Below are positions 1 through 7,039 of a stretch of 30,121 nt of DNA, piece after piece. The translations under genes and the position numbers were made by a program. Source of the DNA: Candidatus Pacearchaeota archaeon (GTDB taxonomy: Archaea > Nanobdellota > Nanobdellia > Pacearchaeales > GW2011-AR1); the NCBI GenBank assembly GCA_017609045.1, contig JAFCES010000006.1:1-30121 (forward strand), read 5' to 3'. Below the pieces are notes generated by a model. That model saw nothing but the letters and a program-made list of their open reading frames with translations. It did not search any database and was not told where the DNA came from. The stretch's first letter is position 1; every line of letters begins with the position of its first letter.

Positions 1-75
1 TCTCCAAGCTATGAGCTTTTCTTTTAAGCTTTCCTTTATGTTTTGTTTAATGTAAGAATATGCTGGTTTTGCCAT
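1..75 (-). CDS. rpl15e: Ribosomal protein L15e, N-terminal fragment (runs off the left edge)
   Basis: The reverse strand opens with ATG at 75-73 and reads 25 codons to the window edge without a stop. The peptide begins MAKPAYSYIKQ and continues to KEKLIAWR, matching the start of archaeal/eukaryotic large-subunit protein L15e (family pattern: YxYI, then a basic helix ending in LIxWR). L15e binds 23S rRNA in the 50S subunit. A TATA-like stretch (GATTTAAAAATAAGG on the minus strand, about 92-108) lies upstream. It is divergent from the tRNA-Ile gene. Only the N-terminus is visible, so the call rests on a short but characteristic segment. Confidence 0.75.
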   Translation of the reverse strand, partial: MAKPAYSYIKQNIKESLKEKLIAWR

Positions 76-117
76 GTTAAATTTTGTTTAACCTTATTTT
101 TAAATCTTTTTAAATTC

Positions 118-134
118 AGAAAGTTTATAAATTA
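118..134 (+). promoter_or_regulatory. TATA/BRE promoter of tRNA-Ile and probably the S16 protease
   Basis: GAAAGTTTATAAATTAG is a typical archaeal BRE plus TATA box, placed about 25-30 bases before the tRNA 5' end at 155. The protease gene starts only 12 bases after the tRNA and no second TATA box fits between them, so the two are probably co-transcribed. Confidence 0.6.
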
Positions 135-154
135 GATATTATTTACGTCCTCAT

Positions 155-278
155 GAGGCTGTAGCTCAGTCTGGTTAGAGCACTGCATCCTGCCCTGATG
201 TAAAAGTTAGGCAGGAGGTGATTCTGATAATGCTAATCAGACAGGCAGGGGTCCTCGGTTCAAATCCGAGCAGCCTCA
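155..278 (+). tRNA. tRNA-Ile (anticodon GAU) with two introns
   Basis: The acceptor arm GAGGCTG (155-161) pairs with CAGCCTC (271-277), followed by discriminator A. The D stem GCTC/GAGC and T arm CTCGG-TTCAAAT-CCGAG are perfect. The anticodon arm is complete only if two segments are removed. The 5' strand CTGCA (183-187) must join CTGATAA (224-230, loop with GAT at 226-228), and the 3' strand TGCAG is split as TGC (231-233) plus AG (247-248). This implies a 36-base intron (188-223) before loop position 32 and a 13-base intron near 234-246, each ambiguous by a few bases. The spliced tRNA would be 75 nt. Intron 1 folds as CCTGCC/GGCAGG. TCTGAT (223-228) pairs with ATCAGA (236-241), as expected of bulge-helix-bulge substrates of archaeal tRNA endonuclease. 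Both sites are outside the canonical 37/38 position. Confidence 0.8.
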
Positions 279-290
279 CTTTAATTTAGG

Positions 291-1079
291 ATGGCAAGAA
301 AAAATAAGCGAAATGAGAAAAAGAATATTTTATATTACCTTTTAACTATCATCATGATAATTCTTGTTCTCAATTTATCTCTGTTGTTAATGGGTGAAGA
401 AATAGAAAAAAAAGAGACAACAGGAAAATCTGAAAATAAAGGGGAATCCTCTGAAAGTTTTGTAGGAGAAAAAAGCACAACCCTTGTTGAAATGGATTTA
501 CCAGCTGTGGATTTAGAAGGAAATGGTGTAATTACCATACTTAAAGTAGAGGCCATGAAAGGTTCAGGCAGAACTTTAGTTGATATAGAAAATTTATTGT
601 TCTGGGCTGATACACAACATAGCATTAGAATGGCAAGATTTGTTGCTGAAAACACTTCAGGGATAGGAGTGGAAGGATATGATTTAATTTATAATATTGA
701 GGCAAATGCTTCTGTTATTGGAGGCCCTAGTGCAGGAGCGGCTATAACTATAGCTACTATTTTTGCTTTACAAGGGAAACAGCCTAGAAAAGATGTTATG
801 ATTACAGGACAAATAAATCATGATGGAACTATAGGACCTGTCTCCGCTGTATTGGAAAAAGCTAGAGCAAGTAAAGAGGCAGGAGCCACTCTCTTTCTTG
901 TTCCTTTATTGCAGAGTAGGGATGTCATTTATGAAACAAAAAAACACTGCCAGAAATTTGGTTTTACTGAAATCTGTCAGACAGAAATAGTGCCCAAAAA
1001 AATTGTTGTAAGTGAAGAAGTAAGTATTGAGGTGGTGGAGGTTGCAAGTATAGAAGAGGCTTTACAATATTTTTATTAG
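291..1079 (+). CDS. Membrane-anchored Lon-type (S16) serine protease domain protein
   Basis: This 262-residue protein has one N-terminal membrane segment (residues about 13-34), a low-complexity acidic linker and a Lon-like proteolytic domain without any ATPase module. The catalytic Ser-Lys dyad is visible: Ser147 in GGPSAGAAI and Lys190 in VLEKARA, with the intervening TGQINHDGTIGPV matching the Lon TGxIxxxGxIxPVG pattern. Archaeal stand-alone S16 proteins of this type are usually secreted or membrane-tethered with the domain outside the cytoplasm; here the basic N-terminus followed by a single helix fits that topology. Its substrate cannot be told from sequence. It starts 12 bases after tRNA-Ile and probably shares its transcript. 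It converges with the HSP20-like gene downstream. The length is ordinary for archaeal S16-only proteins. Confidence 0.85.
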   Translation: MARKNKRNEKKNILYYLLTIIMIILVLNLSLLLMGEEIEKKETTGKSENKGESSESFVGEKSTTLVEMDLPAVDLEGNGVITILKVEAMKGSGRTLVDIENLLFWADTQHSIRMARFVAENTSGIGVEGYDLIYNIEANASVIGGPSAGAAITIATIFALQGKQPRKDVMITGQINHDGTIGPVSAVLEKARASKEAGATLFLVPLLQSRDVIYETKKHCQKFGFTEICQTEIVPKKIVVSEEVSIEVVEVASIEEALQYFY

Positions 1080-1096
1080 TCTATCTAATTCTCAAC

Positions 1097-1756
1097 TTAT
1101 TTGGCTTTCAACTCAAGAATCAGCTTTTCTTTTTCTAGCTTATAGTCCAGAATTGGGAGGTTTAAAGGCAGAAGTTTGAAGTAAGCTTTGTCTTTTGAGA
1201 AAGCTTTTATCTCTATACTATTTTCAAGCTGATTTATTATAATATCATTTAGTTTTTTAACCCCTGGAAGATTTATCTCATAAATTACCTTATCACCCAA
1301 TCTTCTGACTTTTGTTTCTGCTTCCTGTTTAGGAAGTTTAGCTAGTTTTCTTGCCTTATATTCTGAAATTTTTGGCTGTTTGATTTTTATCTCTTTTATC
1401 TTCTGTCCTCTTCCTAGTTTTCCTTCTTTTACAAGCTCTTTAAATTCTGGACCAAATCCTCTTATCTTGATTTCTGGTTTTTTTCCTGTTTCTGTTGATA
1501 TGCTTATACTTATCCCACCCGACTTAAATCTAGGGCTTTCCTTTCTTTGTTTTTTGATTTCTTTTCCTATCTCTTTATCTAACTCTTTAAACTGTTTGTC
1601 TATCTGCCCTAGTAGAGAGTTGAAAATTCTATTGAATCCAAAAGGCATTTTAATTCCTAAATCTGGAATCTCAAAATTATCATCTCTGCCTAAGAGACCA
1701 TATTTTCTTTCTTCATAGACCATATTTTCTTTCTTCATCATCTCTTTTTGTACCAA
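1097..1756 (-). CDS. HSP20/alpha-crystallin-like protein, 3' part of a frameshifted gene
   Basis: The C-terminal about 75 residues (RRLGDKVIYEINLPGV through LILELKAK) have the beta-sandwich pattern of HSP20/CS-domain small chaperones, which hold unfolding proteins. The preceding part is lysine-rich and contains a glycine/serine/isoleucine stretch (SGGISISIST). As an uninterrupted frame it can only start at TTG 1756 or at internal ATGs near 1741-1738, giving an N-terminus (MVQKEMMKKENMVYEE) that repeats itself and resembles nothing. The real start appears to be ATG 1829 in another frame, which encodes a zinc ribbon. A 22-bp tandem duplication (1695-1738) separates the two frames. The HSP20 part may still be made from an internal start, or the gene may be dead. 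Confidence 0.75.
   Translation of the reverse strand: MVQKEMMKKENMVYEERKYGLLGRDDNFEIPDLGIKMPFGFNRIFNSLLGQIDKQFKELDKEIGKEIKKQRKESPRFKSGGISISISTETGKKPEIKIRGFGPEFKELVKEGKLGRGQKIKEIKIKQPKISEYKARKLAKLPKQEAETKVRRLGDKVIYEINLPGVKKLNDIIINQLENSIEIKAFSKDKAYFKLLPLNLPILDYKLEKEKLILELKAK
1695..1738. repeat. Perfect 22-bp tandem duplication
   Basis: Positions 1695-1716 and 1717-1738 are identical (each begins AGACCATATTTTC and ends TTCTTCAT on the plus strand). The duplication lies within the zinc ribbon-HSP20 gene and shifts its frame by one base. Confidence 0.97.
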
Positions 1757-1829
1757 ATCCGCAATGAGGACAGAAATTATAATCTTTTTCTATTTTCCTT
1801 CCGCATTTCTTGCATCTTTTTTTAAGCAT
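1713..1829 (-). pseudogene. Zinc-ribbon N-terminus cut off from the HSP20-like gene by a frameshift
   Basis: ATG at 1829-1827 begins MLKKRCKKCGRKIEKD, continues through FCPHCGFGTKRDDEERKYG and hits TGA at 1715-1713. The two CxxC knuckles (C6/C9 and C20/C23) make a classic zinc ribbon. The last residues, EERKYGL, are encoded inside the first copy of the 22-bp duplication. If one copy is removed, the frame continues as EERKYGLLGRDDNFEIPD straight into the HSP20-like gene, giving a zinc ribbon-HSP20 fusion of about 235 residues. Since 22 is not a multiple of three, the extra copy alone accounts for the break. Confidence 0.8.
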
Positions 1830-1896
1830 AAGATTTTAATATTCTATAGTTTTATAAAGCTTATGGAAAAAGAGGTAGAAGATAAAGAAGAAAGAG

Positions 1897-2502
1897 ATGA
1901 GAAAGATAAAGAGAAGAGTTTTAAGGAGAGACTTGCAGAATATAAACTTTGAACTAGCTGACAGAATAGCTGGGATAGATAATGTTTTTTTTAAAAACAA
2001 TATTATTTCTGCTGTTGTGGTAATGAAAAATGGAGAGATTTTTGAACAGGAATATCTCTCAGATAAGATTAGATTTCCCTATGTTTCTGGTTTTCGTGCC
2101 TATAGAGAGTTACAAGCTATGGTGCAGGCTTTCAATAAACTGGATGAAAAGCCGGACGTTGTTTTTGTAAGAGGGAATGGTATTTTGCATCCAAGAGGCT
2201 TAGGATTAGCAAGTCATTTTTCTCTTGCAACAGGAGTCCCAACTATTGGGATTACTGATTCTTTATTAGGAGGAGAGGTTCAGGGAGATGCTGTTTTTTT
2301 AAATCTTAAATTAGTAGGAAAAGTTATTCATACTAAAGAGGGAGCCAAACCTCTTTATGTAAGTCCTGGCAATCTAATCTCTGTAACTAGCGCAGCTAGA
2401 CTAGTGAGGAAATTTACCGTTGAATCACACAAATATCCTGAGCCTTTGAGGCTGGCTAAAAAATATGCTAAAGAAGTTATGAGAGAAATTTTCAAAGCCT
2501 AA
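1897..2502 (+). CDS. Endonuclease V family protein with altered catalytic residues
   Basis: The 201 residues align along their length with the endonuclease V fold: RIAGID (Asp28), PYVSGFRAYRE (Glu71), GNGILHPRGLGLASH, GVPTIGI and KYPEPLRLA. Endonuclease V cuts one base 3' of deoxyinosine in DNA (or inosine in RNA) using an Asp/Glu/Asp metal centre. Here the third position, normally VDGxG, reads VRGNG with Arg92. The usual His after PxPTRLA is Lys188. The fold is therefore supported but normal catalysis is doubtful. An upstream ATG at 1863 opens only a 29-codon frame overlapping the 5' end. The ATG at 1897 is the first in frame, and its first 20 residues are not conserved family sequence. The gene ends one base before the stop of the convergent transporter. 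Confidence 0.75.
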   Translation: MRKIKRRVLRRDLQNINFELADRIAGIDNVFFKNNIISAVVVMKNGEIFEQEYLSDKIRFPYVSGFRAYRELQAMVQAFNKLDEKPDVVFVRGNGILHPRGLGLASHFSLATGVPTIGITDSLLGGEVQGDAVFLNLKLVGKVIHTKEGAKPLYVSPGNLISVTSAARLVRKFTVESHKYPEPLRLAKKYAKEVMREIFKA

Positions 2503-3957
2503 TTATTTTACTTTCCCAACACCAGATTCATGTTCAATTCCGTGGATGAAGCCATCAACAAACCTCGTTTTTTTGAGGGCTACTATAGGTCTAAACTTTT
2601 GCACTTTCCTTACCTCTTTTATGTTAGGAAGAAAAGTCATGGTTGTTACTGCTCTTAGAAAAGAAGAGAGTAGGAATACTATTAAATATCTGCTTATAGT
2701 CAAAGTTAAAAGAGGGAGTTTTTGCAAGATTAAGCCGCCGAGAGCAGAACCAATAAAAATTCCTATACCAATTAAAATGTTGTAATAAGCTAGACAGATG
2801 CCTCTTCTTTGTGGTGAGGTGGAGTCATAAATAAAGTTAAAAGAGGAGAGATTAAAACCAGCCCACCCTATTCCGCCCAGAGCCATGGGTAAAATGAGAT
2901 AATATGGAGAGGAAGAGAAAAACCATAGAGCAGGCATCAGAGAGATAAGAATAGAGGAGATAATTAAGACTTCTTTTCTTCCATATTTATCTGAAAATTT
3001 ACCCCAGATAGGCATCATTATTAAACTAGCTAAGGAAGAAGAAAGGCTGATAGCCATGAAGGTCACATAACTAAAGCCGAGTTCGGATAACATATAAACT
3101 GTGAAGAAGGGACCTGCTACCATAACTGACAAATGCATAGAGGCTACAAAAAAAGAGAACTTAGTAAAATTGAACTTTCTTATTCCTTTTATGAATTGTA
3201 AGAAAGAGAAATAATATTTTTTCTCTGCTTTAAATTTCGGCTCATGATGTTTCTTGAAGTAAGAGGCTGAAATAAATCTTGCTATGCTCGCCAACAAAAA
3301 AAGGATAGAAAAACCAATCAAAACTAATCCTTTTGTTTTGGAGAAATCAAGCAAGAAAGCTGCTATTAGTGTAGAAATTAAAGCAACTGTTCCTGTAATT
3401 TTGTTTCTTCTACCAAAGTATCTGCCTCGAATGTTATCAGGAACCACATCTCCCATTAAAGAAAACCAGGCTGGTGTGGATATTGCTCCAAAAATTGCAT
3501 AAAGAGTGTAGAAAGCTATTAAAATATACGGAAGATATGCAGTGAAAAGGTTTCTCCAGAAAAGTAGAGATAAGAAAAGGATGGGTAGCCAGGTTAAAGC
3601 CTGTAAGCTTATATATGTTAAAATTATTCTCTTTCTCGAAAATTTTTCCATCAGTTTTGAACCATACAACTGGCTGATAGGTGGAAGCAGACCAGAAAAA
3701 CTTCTCAACAAACCTATCTGTAAGTTATTTGCATTTAATGCAAGGGCGAAAGGGATTATATAGGAATTGCCAAGACCATTCATTATGGAAGCGTAGGAAC
3801 CCTCTTTGATAGAGAGCTTCATTGTTTTTTCCTTTTCAAGTTTTTCTTTTACTCTTTTCAGAACTAGTTTTCTCTTTTTTTCTGGAACCTCAACTTTCCT
3901 TAATACTTCTGCCAACTTTTCTTGATTTTCTTGCTGTTGAGTTGCCCCTTTTTTCAT
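2503..3957 (-). CDS. Major facilitator superfamily transporter
   Basis: This is a 484-residue polytopic membrane protein with about twelve hydrophobic segments after a 45-residue, highly charged and probably helical N-terminal extension. The MFS loop signature is visible twice in degenerate form, as GSKLMEKFSRKRI between helices 2 and 3 and, clearly, as GKFSDKYGRKE in the second half. GRYFGRRNKITG follows helix 4-5 as in drug/sugar-exporter-like MFS families. The substrate cannot be inferred. The start ATG is preceded on the minus strand by a TATA-like GTTATATTTTTATAG (about 3975-3990). It converges on the endonuclease V gene, whose stop codon lies immediately next to this gene's stop codon. 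The charged cytoplasmic N-terminus is unusual for MFS proteins. Confidence 0.88.
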   Translation of the reverse strand: MKKGATQQQENQEKLAEVLRKVEVPEKKRKLVLKRVKEKLEKEKTMKLSIKEGSYASIMNGLGNSYIIPFALALNANNLQIGLLRSFSGLLPPISQLYGSKLMEKFSRKRIILTYISLQALTWLPILFLSLLFWRNLFTAYLPYILIAFYTLYAIFGAISTPAWFSLMGDVVPDNIRGRYFGRRNKITGTVALISTLIAAFLLDFSKTKGLVLIGFSILFLLASIARFISASYFKKHHEPKFKAEKKYYFSFLQFIKGIRKFNFTKFSFFVASMHLSVMVAGPFFTVYMLSELGFSYVTFMAISLSSSLASLIMMPIWGKFSDKYGRKEVLIISSILISLMPALWFFSSSPYYLILPMALGGIGWAGFNLSSFNFIYDSTSPQRRGICLAYYNILIGIGIFIGSALGGLILQKLPLLTLTISRYLIVFLLSSFLRAVTTMTFLPNIKEVRKVQKFRPIVALKKTRFVDGFIHGIEHESGVGKVK

Positions 3958-4097
3958 AATTAAATAAAAAGAAAAGGCTATAAAAATATAACTCTTATTT
4001 TAGTATGATAAAAATTAGGGTTATCAAGAAAAACGAAAAAATCAAAATCTGAATTTTAAATCTCTCTTTTATCAAAAATTCCTCTTCTTAAATTTAA

Positions 4098-4274
4098 TTA
4101 ATCACCTGAACCCAATTTTTCTGCTGTTTCTCTTAACTTTTCCTTCAATTCTTGAGCTGCAGAATCTTCAATCTTTTTAGTTCCTTCAACTTCTTCTTTA
4201 TTCATTATTTCTATCAAATTAATTAAATCACGAATTTTATTTTCCACCTCTCTTATTGTCTTTTCATCTACCAT
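4098..4274 (-). CDS. Small acidic helical protein, unknown function
   Basis: ATG 4274-4272 to TAA 4100-4098 encodes 58 residues beginning MVDEKTIREVENKIRDLINL and ending ETAEKLGSGD. It is rich in Glu and Lys with a heptad-like spacing of Ile/Leu, so it is probably a short coiled coil or helix bundle. No family is recognised. It lies alone between the transporter (stretch 3958-4097 has only that gene's promoter region) and tRNA-Gly. Coding is supported by the uninterrupted frame and typical DPANN residue use; it could still be a chance frame. Confidence 0.5.
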   Translation of the reverse strand: MVDEKTIREVENKIRDLINLIEIMNKEEVEGTKKIEDSAAQELKEKLRETAEKLGSGD

Positions 4275-4355
4275 CTTACTATTTTTAAGTAATTTGGGAT
4301 TTATAAGTTTAACGAAATGCGCCGACCGGGTTTTACCTTAGATTTAAATCAAAAA

Positions 4356-4464
4356 TGCAGCTTGCGGGAATCGAACCCGCGTCTCAAGCTTTTTCTTTTG
4401 GATCCTAGAACTTTTCTAAATTTCTAGTTGGGAAGCTTGTGTTTTTCCACTCAACTAAAGCTGC
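4356..4464 (-). tRNA. tRNA-Gly (anticodon CCC) with one intron
   Basis: On the minus strand GCAGCTT pairs with AAGCTGC, followed by discriminator A. The D arm is GTTG-AGTGGAA-AAAC and the T arm is GCGGG-TTCGATT-CCCGC. The anticodon stem CAAGC/GCTTG encloses TTCCCAA once about 38 bases are removed after position 37. The intron carries a CTAGAA/TTCTAG hairpin. T33 precedes C34-C35-C36, so the anticodon is CCC. Spliced length is about 71 nt. The intron is at the canonical 37/38 site, unlike those of the other two tRNAs here. Confidence 0.88.
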
Positions 4465-4620
4465 ATTTAAAATGCATTTTACCTTCGAAATTAATTATTT
4501 CTTTTTTTACTTTCCTTTAAGTTACTGAGCTTTTCTTACTAACTTTCCCTCTCTTTAAGAATACTTTAGAGTTTTTTAGTTTAACGTTAGGTTTTTAAAT
4601 AATAAGATTTTAGAATTTTA

Positions 4621-5010
4621 ATGCCGAGCCCAGAGAGATATGTTCTTTGCGGGGGATCTGTTGAAAGATTGGATGGTAGGAGTTTGTTTATTGTAAATGT
4701 GAATGCAGCTTATTTTAGATTTTGGCAAAATGGTTCTATTGACAGAGTGAAAAAAGTATTAGCTAGACGAAGGGGCAGGTATAGAACAGATGAAAGAGTC
4801 TATACTCCTCTTGACAAAGAAAATTTTGCAGAAAAAAGATATGGAGAGAGTCTTAGGAGAGGACTTCCTCTTGGAGCTATAAAGAAAGAGGATTCTCTAT
4901 TGGCAACTCTTTTAACTGGAGCAGATGCGAGGCAGGCTTTGGAATCTTATAGAAGAAATTCAAAAAAACCAGTTCCGGTTATATTTATTTATGATTTTAG
5001 AAGAGAGTAG
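4621..5010 (+). CDS. Hypothetical basic protein
   Basis: The 129-residue product begins MPSPERYVLCGGSVERLDGR and ends PVPVIFIYDFRRE. It is Arg/Lys-rich with alternating beta-like segments (SLFIVNVNAAYFRF, VPVIFIYDF) and no membrane span. I recognise no family. The start is supported by a TATA-like TTTTTAAATAATAAG at about 4591-4605, placing transcription start at or just before the ATG (leaderless). The 156 bases before it (4465-4620) contain the tRNA-Gly promoter on the minus strand and this promoter, and nothing else I can identify. It is the first of three same-strand unrecognised genes. Confidence 0.6.
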   Translation: MPSPERYVLCGGSVERLDGRSLFIVNVNAAYFRFWQNGSIDRVKKVLARRRGRYRTDERVYTPLDKENFAEKRYGESLRRGLPLGAIKKEDSLLATLLTGADARQALESYRRNSKKPVPVIFIYDFRRE

Positions 5011-5068
5011 TTTTTTATATATGCTCCAATAAATAAGTTTTTATATATCCTGGATTTTTACTTTAATT

Positions 5069-5563
5069 ATGGCGAAGAAAAGATTAGTTGAGTTAGCTGA
5101 AAGATTAATAGCCGGCAAATTTTTAACAAGCATTACTGGAAGGATTAGTGATAGGGCAAAAAGAAAATATGAAAAAATAGGAGTAGAAGCGGGTGAGAGA
5201 CTTAAACAAAAGGATAGGATTCCAGAAGGTTCCGGGGTTGTTCTCGATTTAAAATGGAATGATAAGGCAGTAAGTTATGCAAGGAATTTTGCTTTGGCTT
5301 TAAAAGAATTTGAACAAGTTAATCCAGAAGCCTATCAACAATTTCAAGAAATTTTAGGTAAGCATAGGTCTGTGAGGAGAGCATATTTAGAATTTGGTGG
5401 AGAAATTCCAGGTGAAATTTATATTCAGATTATAAGAGAAATTATAGGGGAGGGTAAGATAAGCGATGAAGAAGCAAGAGATTTTTATAATTCTTTATAT
5501 ACAGTGGCAGAAAAGTTGAGGGGAAGAAAAGAAGGATTGTCAAAGCTTTTGTTGCCTGAGTAG
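5069..5563 (+). CDS. Hypothetical helical protein
   Basis: This is a 164-residue, mostly alpha-helical, Lys/Arg/Glu-rich soluble protein (start MAKKRLVELAERLIAGKF, end GLSKLLLPE). No catalytic motif or family is recognised. A TATA box (TTTTTATATATCC, about 5039-5051) lies 18-30 bases before the ATG, so it is probably transcribed independently of the gene before it and together with the gene after it, which starts 8 bases beyond its stop. Confidence 0.6.
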   Translation: MAKKRLVELAERLIAGKFLTSITGRISDRAKRKYEKIGVEAGERLKQKDRIPEGSGVVLDLKWNDKAVSYARNFALALKEFEQVNPEAYQQFQEILGKHRSVRRAYLEFGGEIPGEIYIQIIREIIGEGKISDEEARDFYNSLYTVAEKLRGRKEGLSKLLLPE

Positions 5564-5571
5564 AGAGCTGA

Positions 5572-5937
5572 ATGAAACAATCTTTGATTTTCGAAATGTT
5601 ATCTCAAGCAAAAATAAAAAGGCAGGTTAGATATGATTGTGAGAGATCTGAAGATTATCCTGAGGCTGCGACTTGGTATTTTGAAATAATAGAAGACTCC
5701 AAAACAATAGGAGAGGTTGAAAGAAAAATATACAAACAGCTTTTTCCTACTTTTAATGACAGGGAAAAAGTAGAATTTGTTATTAAGAAGACCCCTTTAA
5801 GATATAGGCTTGTTGTTTTTGATTCCGGAAGAAATCTGAGGGGAAAAGTTCATCCAATAATGAGAAGAGATGAGAATTTACATGTTGTGGCGAAATCAGG
5901 GAATTTAGAAGTTTTTCTTGCTAGAAGATTTAGTTAA
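5572..5937 (+). CDS. Hypothetical protein
   Basis: The 121-residue product begins MKQSLIFEMLSQAKIKRQVR and contains a mixed alpha/beta pattern (ATWYFEIIEDSKTIGEVERKIYK, PLRYRLVVFDSGRN). No family is recognised. It starts 8 bases after the preceding stop codon and so is likely in one operon with it. A promoter TATA box (CTTAAATATGC, about 5940-5950) for the displaced methionyl-tRNA synthetase start follows directly after its stop. Confidence 0.58.
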   Translation: MKQSLIFEMLSQAKIKRQVRYDCERSEDYPEAATWYFEIIEDSKTIGEVERKIYKQLFPTFNDREKVEFVIKKTPLRYRLVVFDSGRNLRGKVHPIMRRDENLHVVAKSGNLEVFLARRFS

Positions 5938-5967
5938 CCTTAAATATGCTTTTTTTCTCAACAAAAT

Positions 5968-6033
5968 ATGGCAAAGAAATTTTATATAACAACAGCTATA
6001 GATTATGGGGTACTATTTCTAAATTGTTGCTAA
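5968..6033 (+). pseudogene. Displaced first 13 codons of the methionyl-tRNA synthetase gene
   Basis: ATG 5968 reads MAKKFYITTAIDY (5968-6006), the canonical MetRS N-terminus normally followed by xNAPPHxGHA. The frame then runs into unrelated sequence (GVLFLNCC) and stops at TAA 6031. A TATA-like CTTAAATATGC lies about 25 bases upstream, so this was presumably the original leaderless start. The working synthetase start, MKETFYITTPIYY, now lies more than 1 kb downstream behind a homing-endonuclease frame. Confidence 0.8.
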
Positions 6034-7039
6034 AATTTAAATAGTTGCTTTATTTAATTATATAATGAGGAAATTAGAAATATCTAAAGATATCCTGACT
6101 GACTTGTATGAAAATAAAAAACTTACAACTTTTCAAATCGCAGAGAAATTACAATGTTGTCAAGCAACTATATGGAAGAGACTGCATGAATTTGGCATAA
6201 AACCAAGATTGCCCGGAGTTGATAGAGTAAATGTATCTAAAGAAGACTTGAATCAACTTTATATTAAAGAAAAATTATCGACATGGAAAATAGAATCAAA
6301 ATTAAATATCCCAAGAAGTACTATTCATAGGAAATTAAGAGAATATAAGATTCCCTTAAGAGACCTATCAGATTCTCATGTAATATATCCTAAAAAGAAT
6401 TTTTCAGGAGATTTAATAGAAAAAGCTTATTTAATCGGATTTAGGATAGGAGATTTAAGAATAAGAAAACAATATAAAAATAGCAAAGTTATTTGTGCAG
6501 CTTGTTCTAGTACAATCCCAGAACAGATACAATTAATTCGGTCTCTGTTTGGAAAATATGGGAGAATTTGGACAAAAAAAGCAAATAATAAAGTCATTCA
6601 TTCAGAAGCATTCTTAAATAATTCTTTTAATTTTCTTTTTTCTAAAGAAGTTCCTAATTGGATTTTAAAATATGAAAAATATTTTTCTTCTTTCTTAGCG
6701 GGATTTGTAGATGCTGAAGGGCATATAGGAGTTTATAATAACATGGCTAGATTCAGTCTTGGGAATTATGATTCAAGTTTATTGTTTTTGATTCATAAAA
6801 AACTTAGAGAGTATGGGGTAGAATGCAATAAACCTTTTTCAGATAATCGAAAAGGTAAAAAGAATAATCAGGGATATAGATACAATAAAAATTATTGGCA
6901 TTTAAGATTAAATAATAAAAATGAGTTACCCAAATTGTTTAAATTAATTAAGCCATATATTAAACATAAGAGGAAAATAAAAGATTTAAATAATGCTATT
7001 GAGAATATAAACAATAGAAATAAATTAAGAATTAAAAAA
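6007..7039 (+). mobile_element. LAGLIDADG homing-endonuclease insertion in the MetRS gene
   Basis: Sequence between codon 13 of the old MetRS start and the new MetRS start consists of a short A/T-rich leader with a TATA-like ATTTAAATAG (6035-6044) and an endonuclease frame (6065-7039). The element thus interrupts metS after a Tyr codon. It is followed in the same frame by a second, diverged copy of the first 13 MetRS codons (7040-7078). Splicing is not required to make an intact synthetase. This points to a free-standing mobile endonuclease gene that carries a replacement 5' end rather than to an intron or intein. Confidence 0.7.

Noticed and set aside
1764..1952. 62-codon plus-strand frame ahead of endonuclease V
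   Set aside because: It crosses the divergent zinc-ribbon start and its only plausible part (from 1863) is a short charged peptide overlapping the endonuclease V start.
3958..4097. Possible gene upstream of the MFS transporter
   Set aside because: No frame with a start and protein-like composition; only an A/T-rich promoter region is visible.
6065..7039. Intein in methionyl-tRNA synthetase
   Set aside because: The endonuclease precedes the protein rather than interrupting it, there is no N-extein with a splicing Cys/Ser, no terminal His-Asn, and the host start is duplicated.
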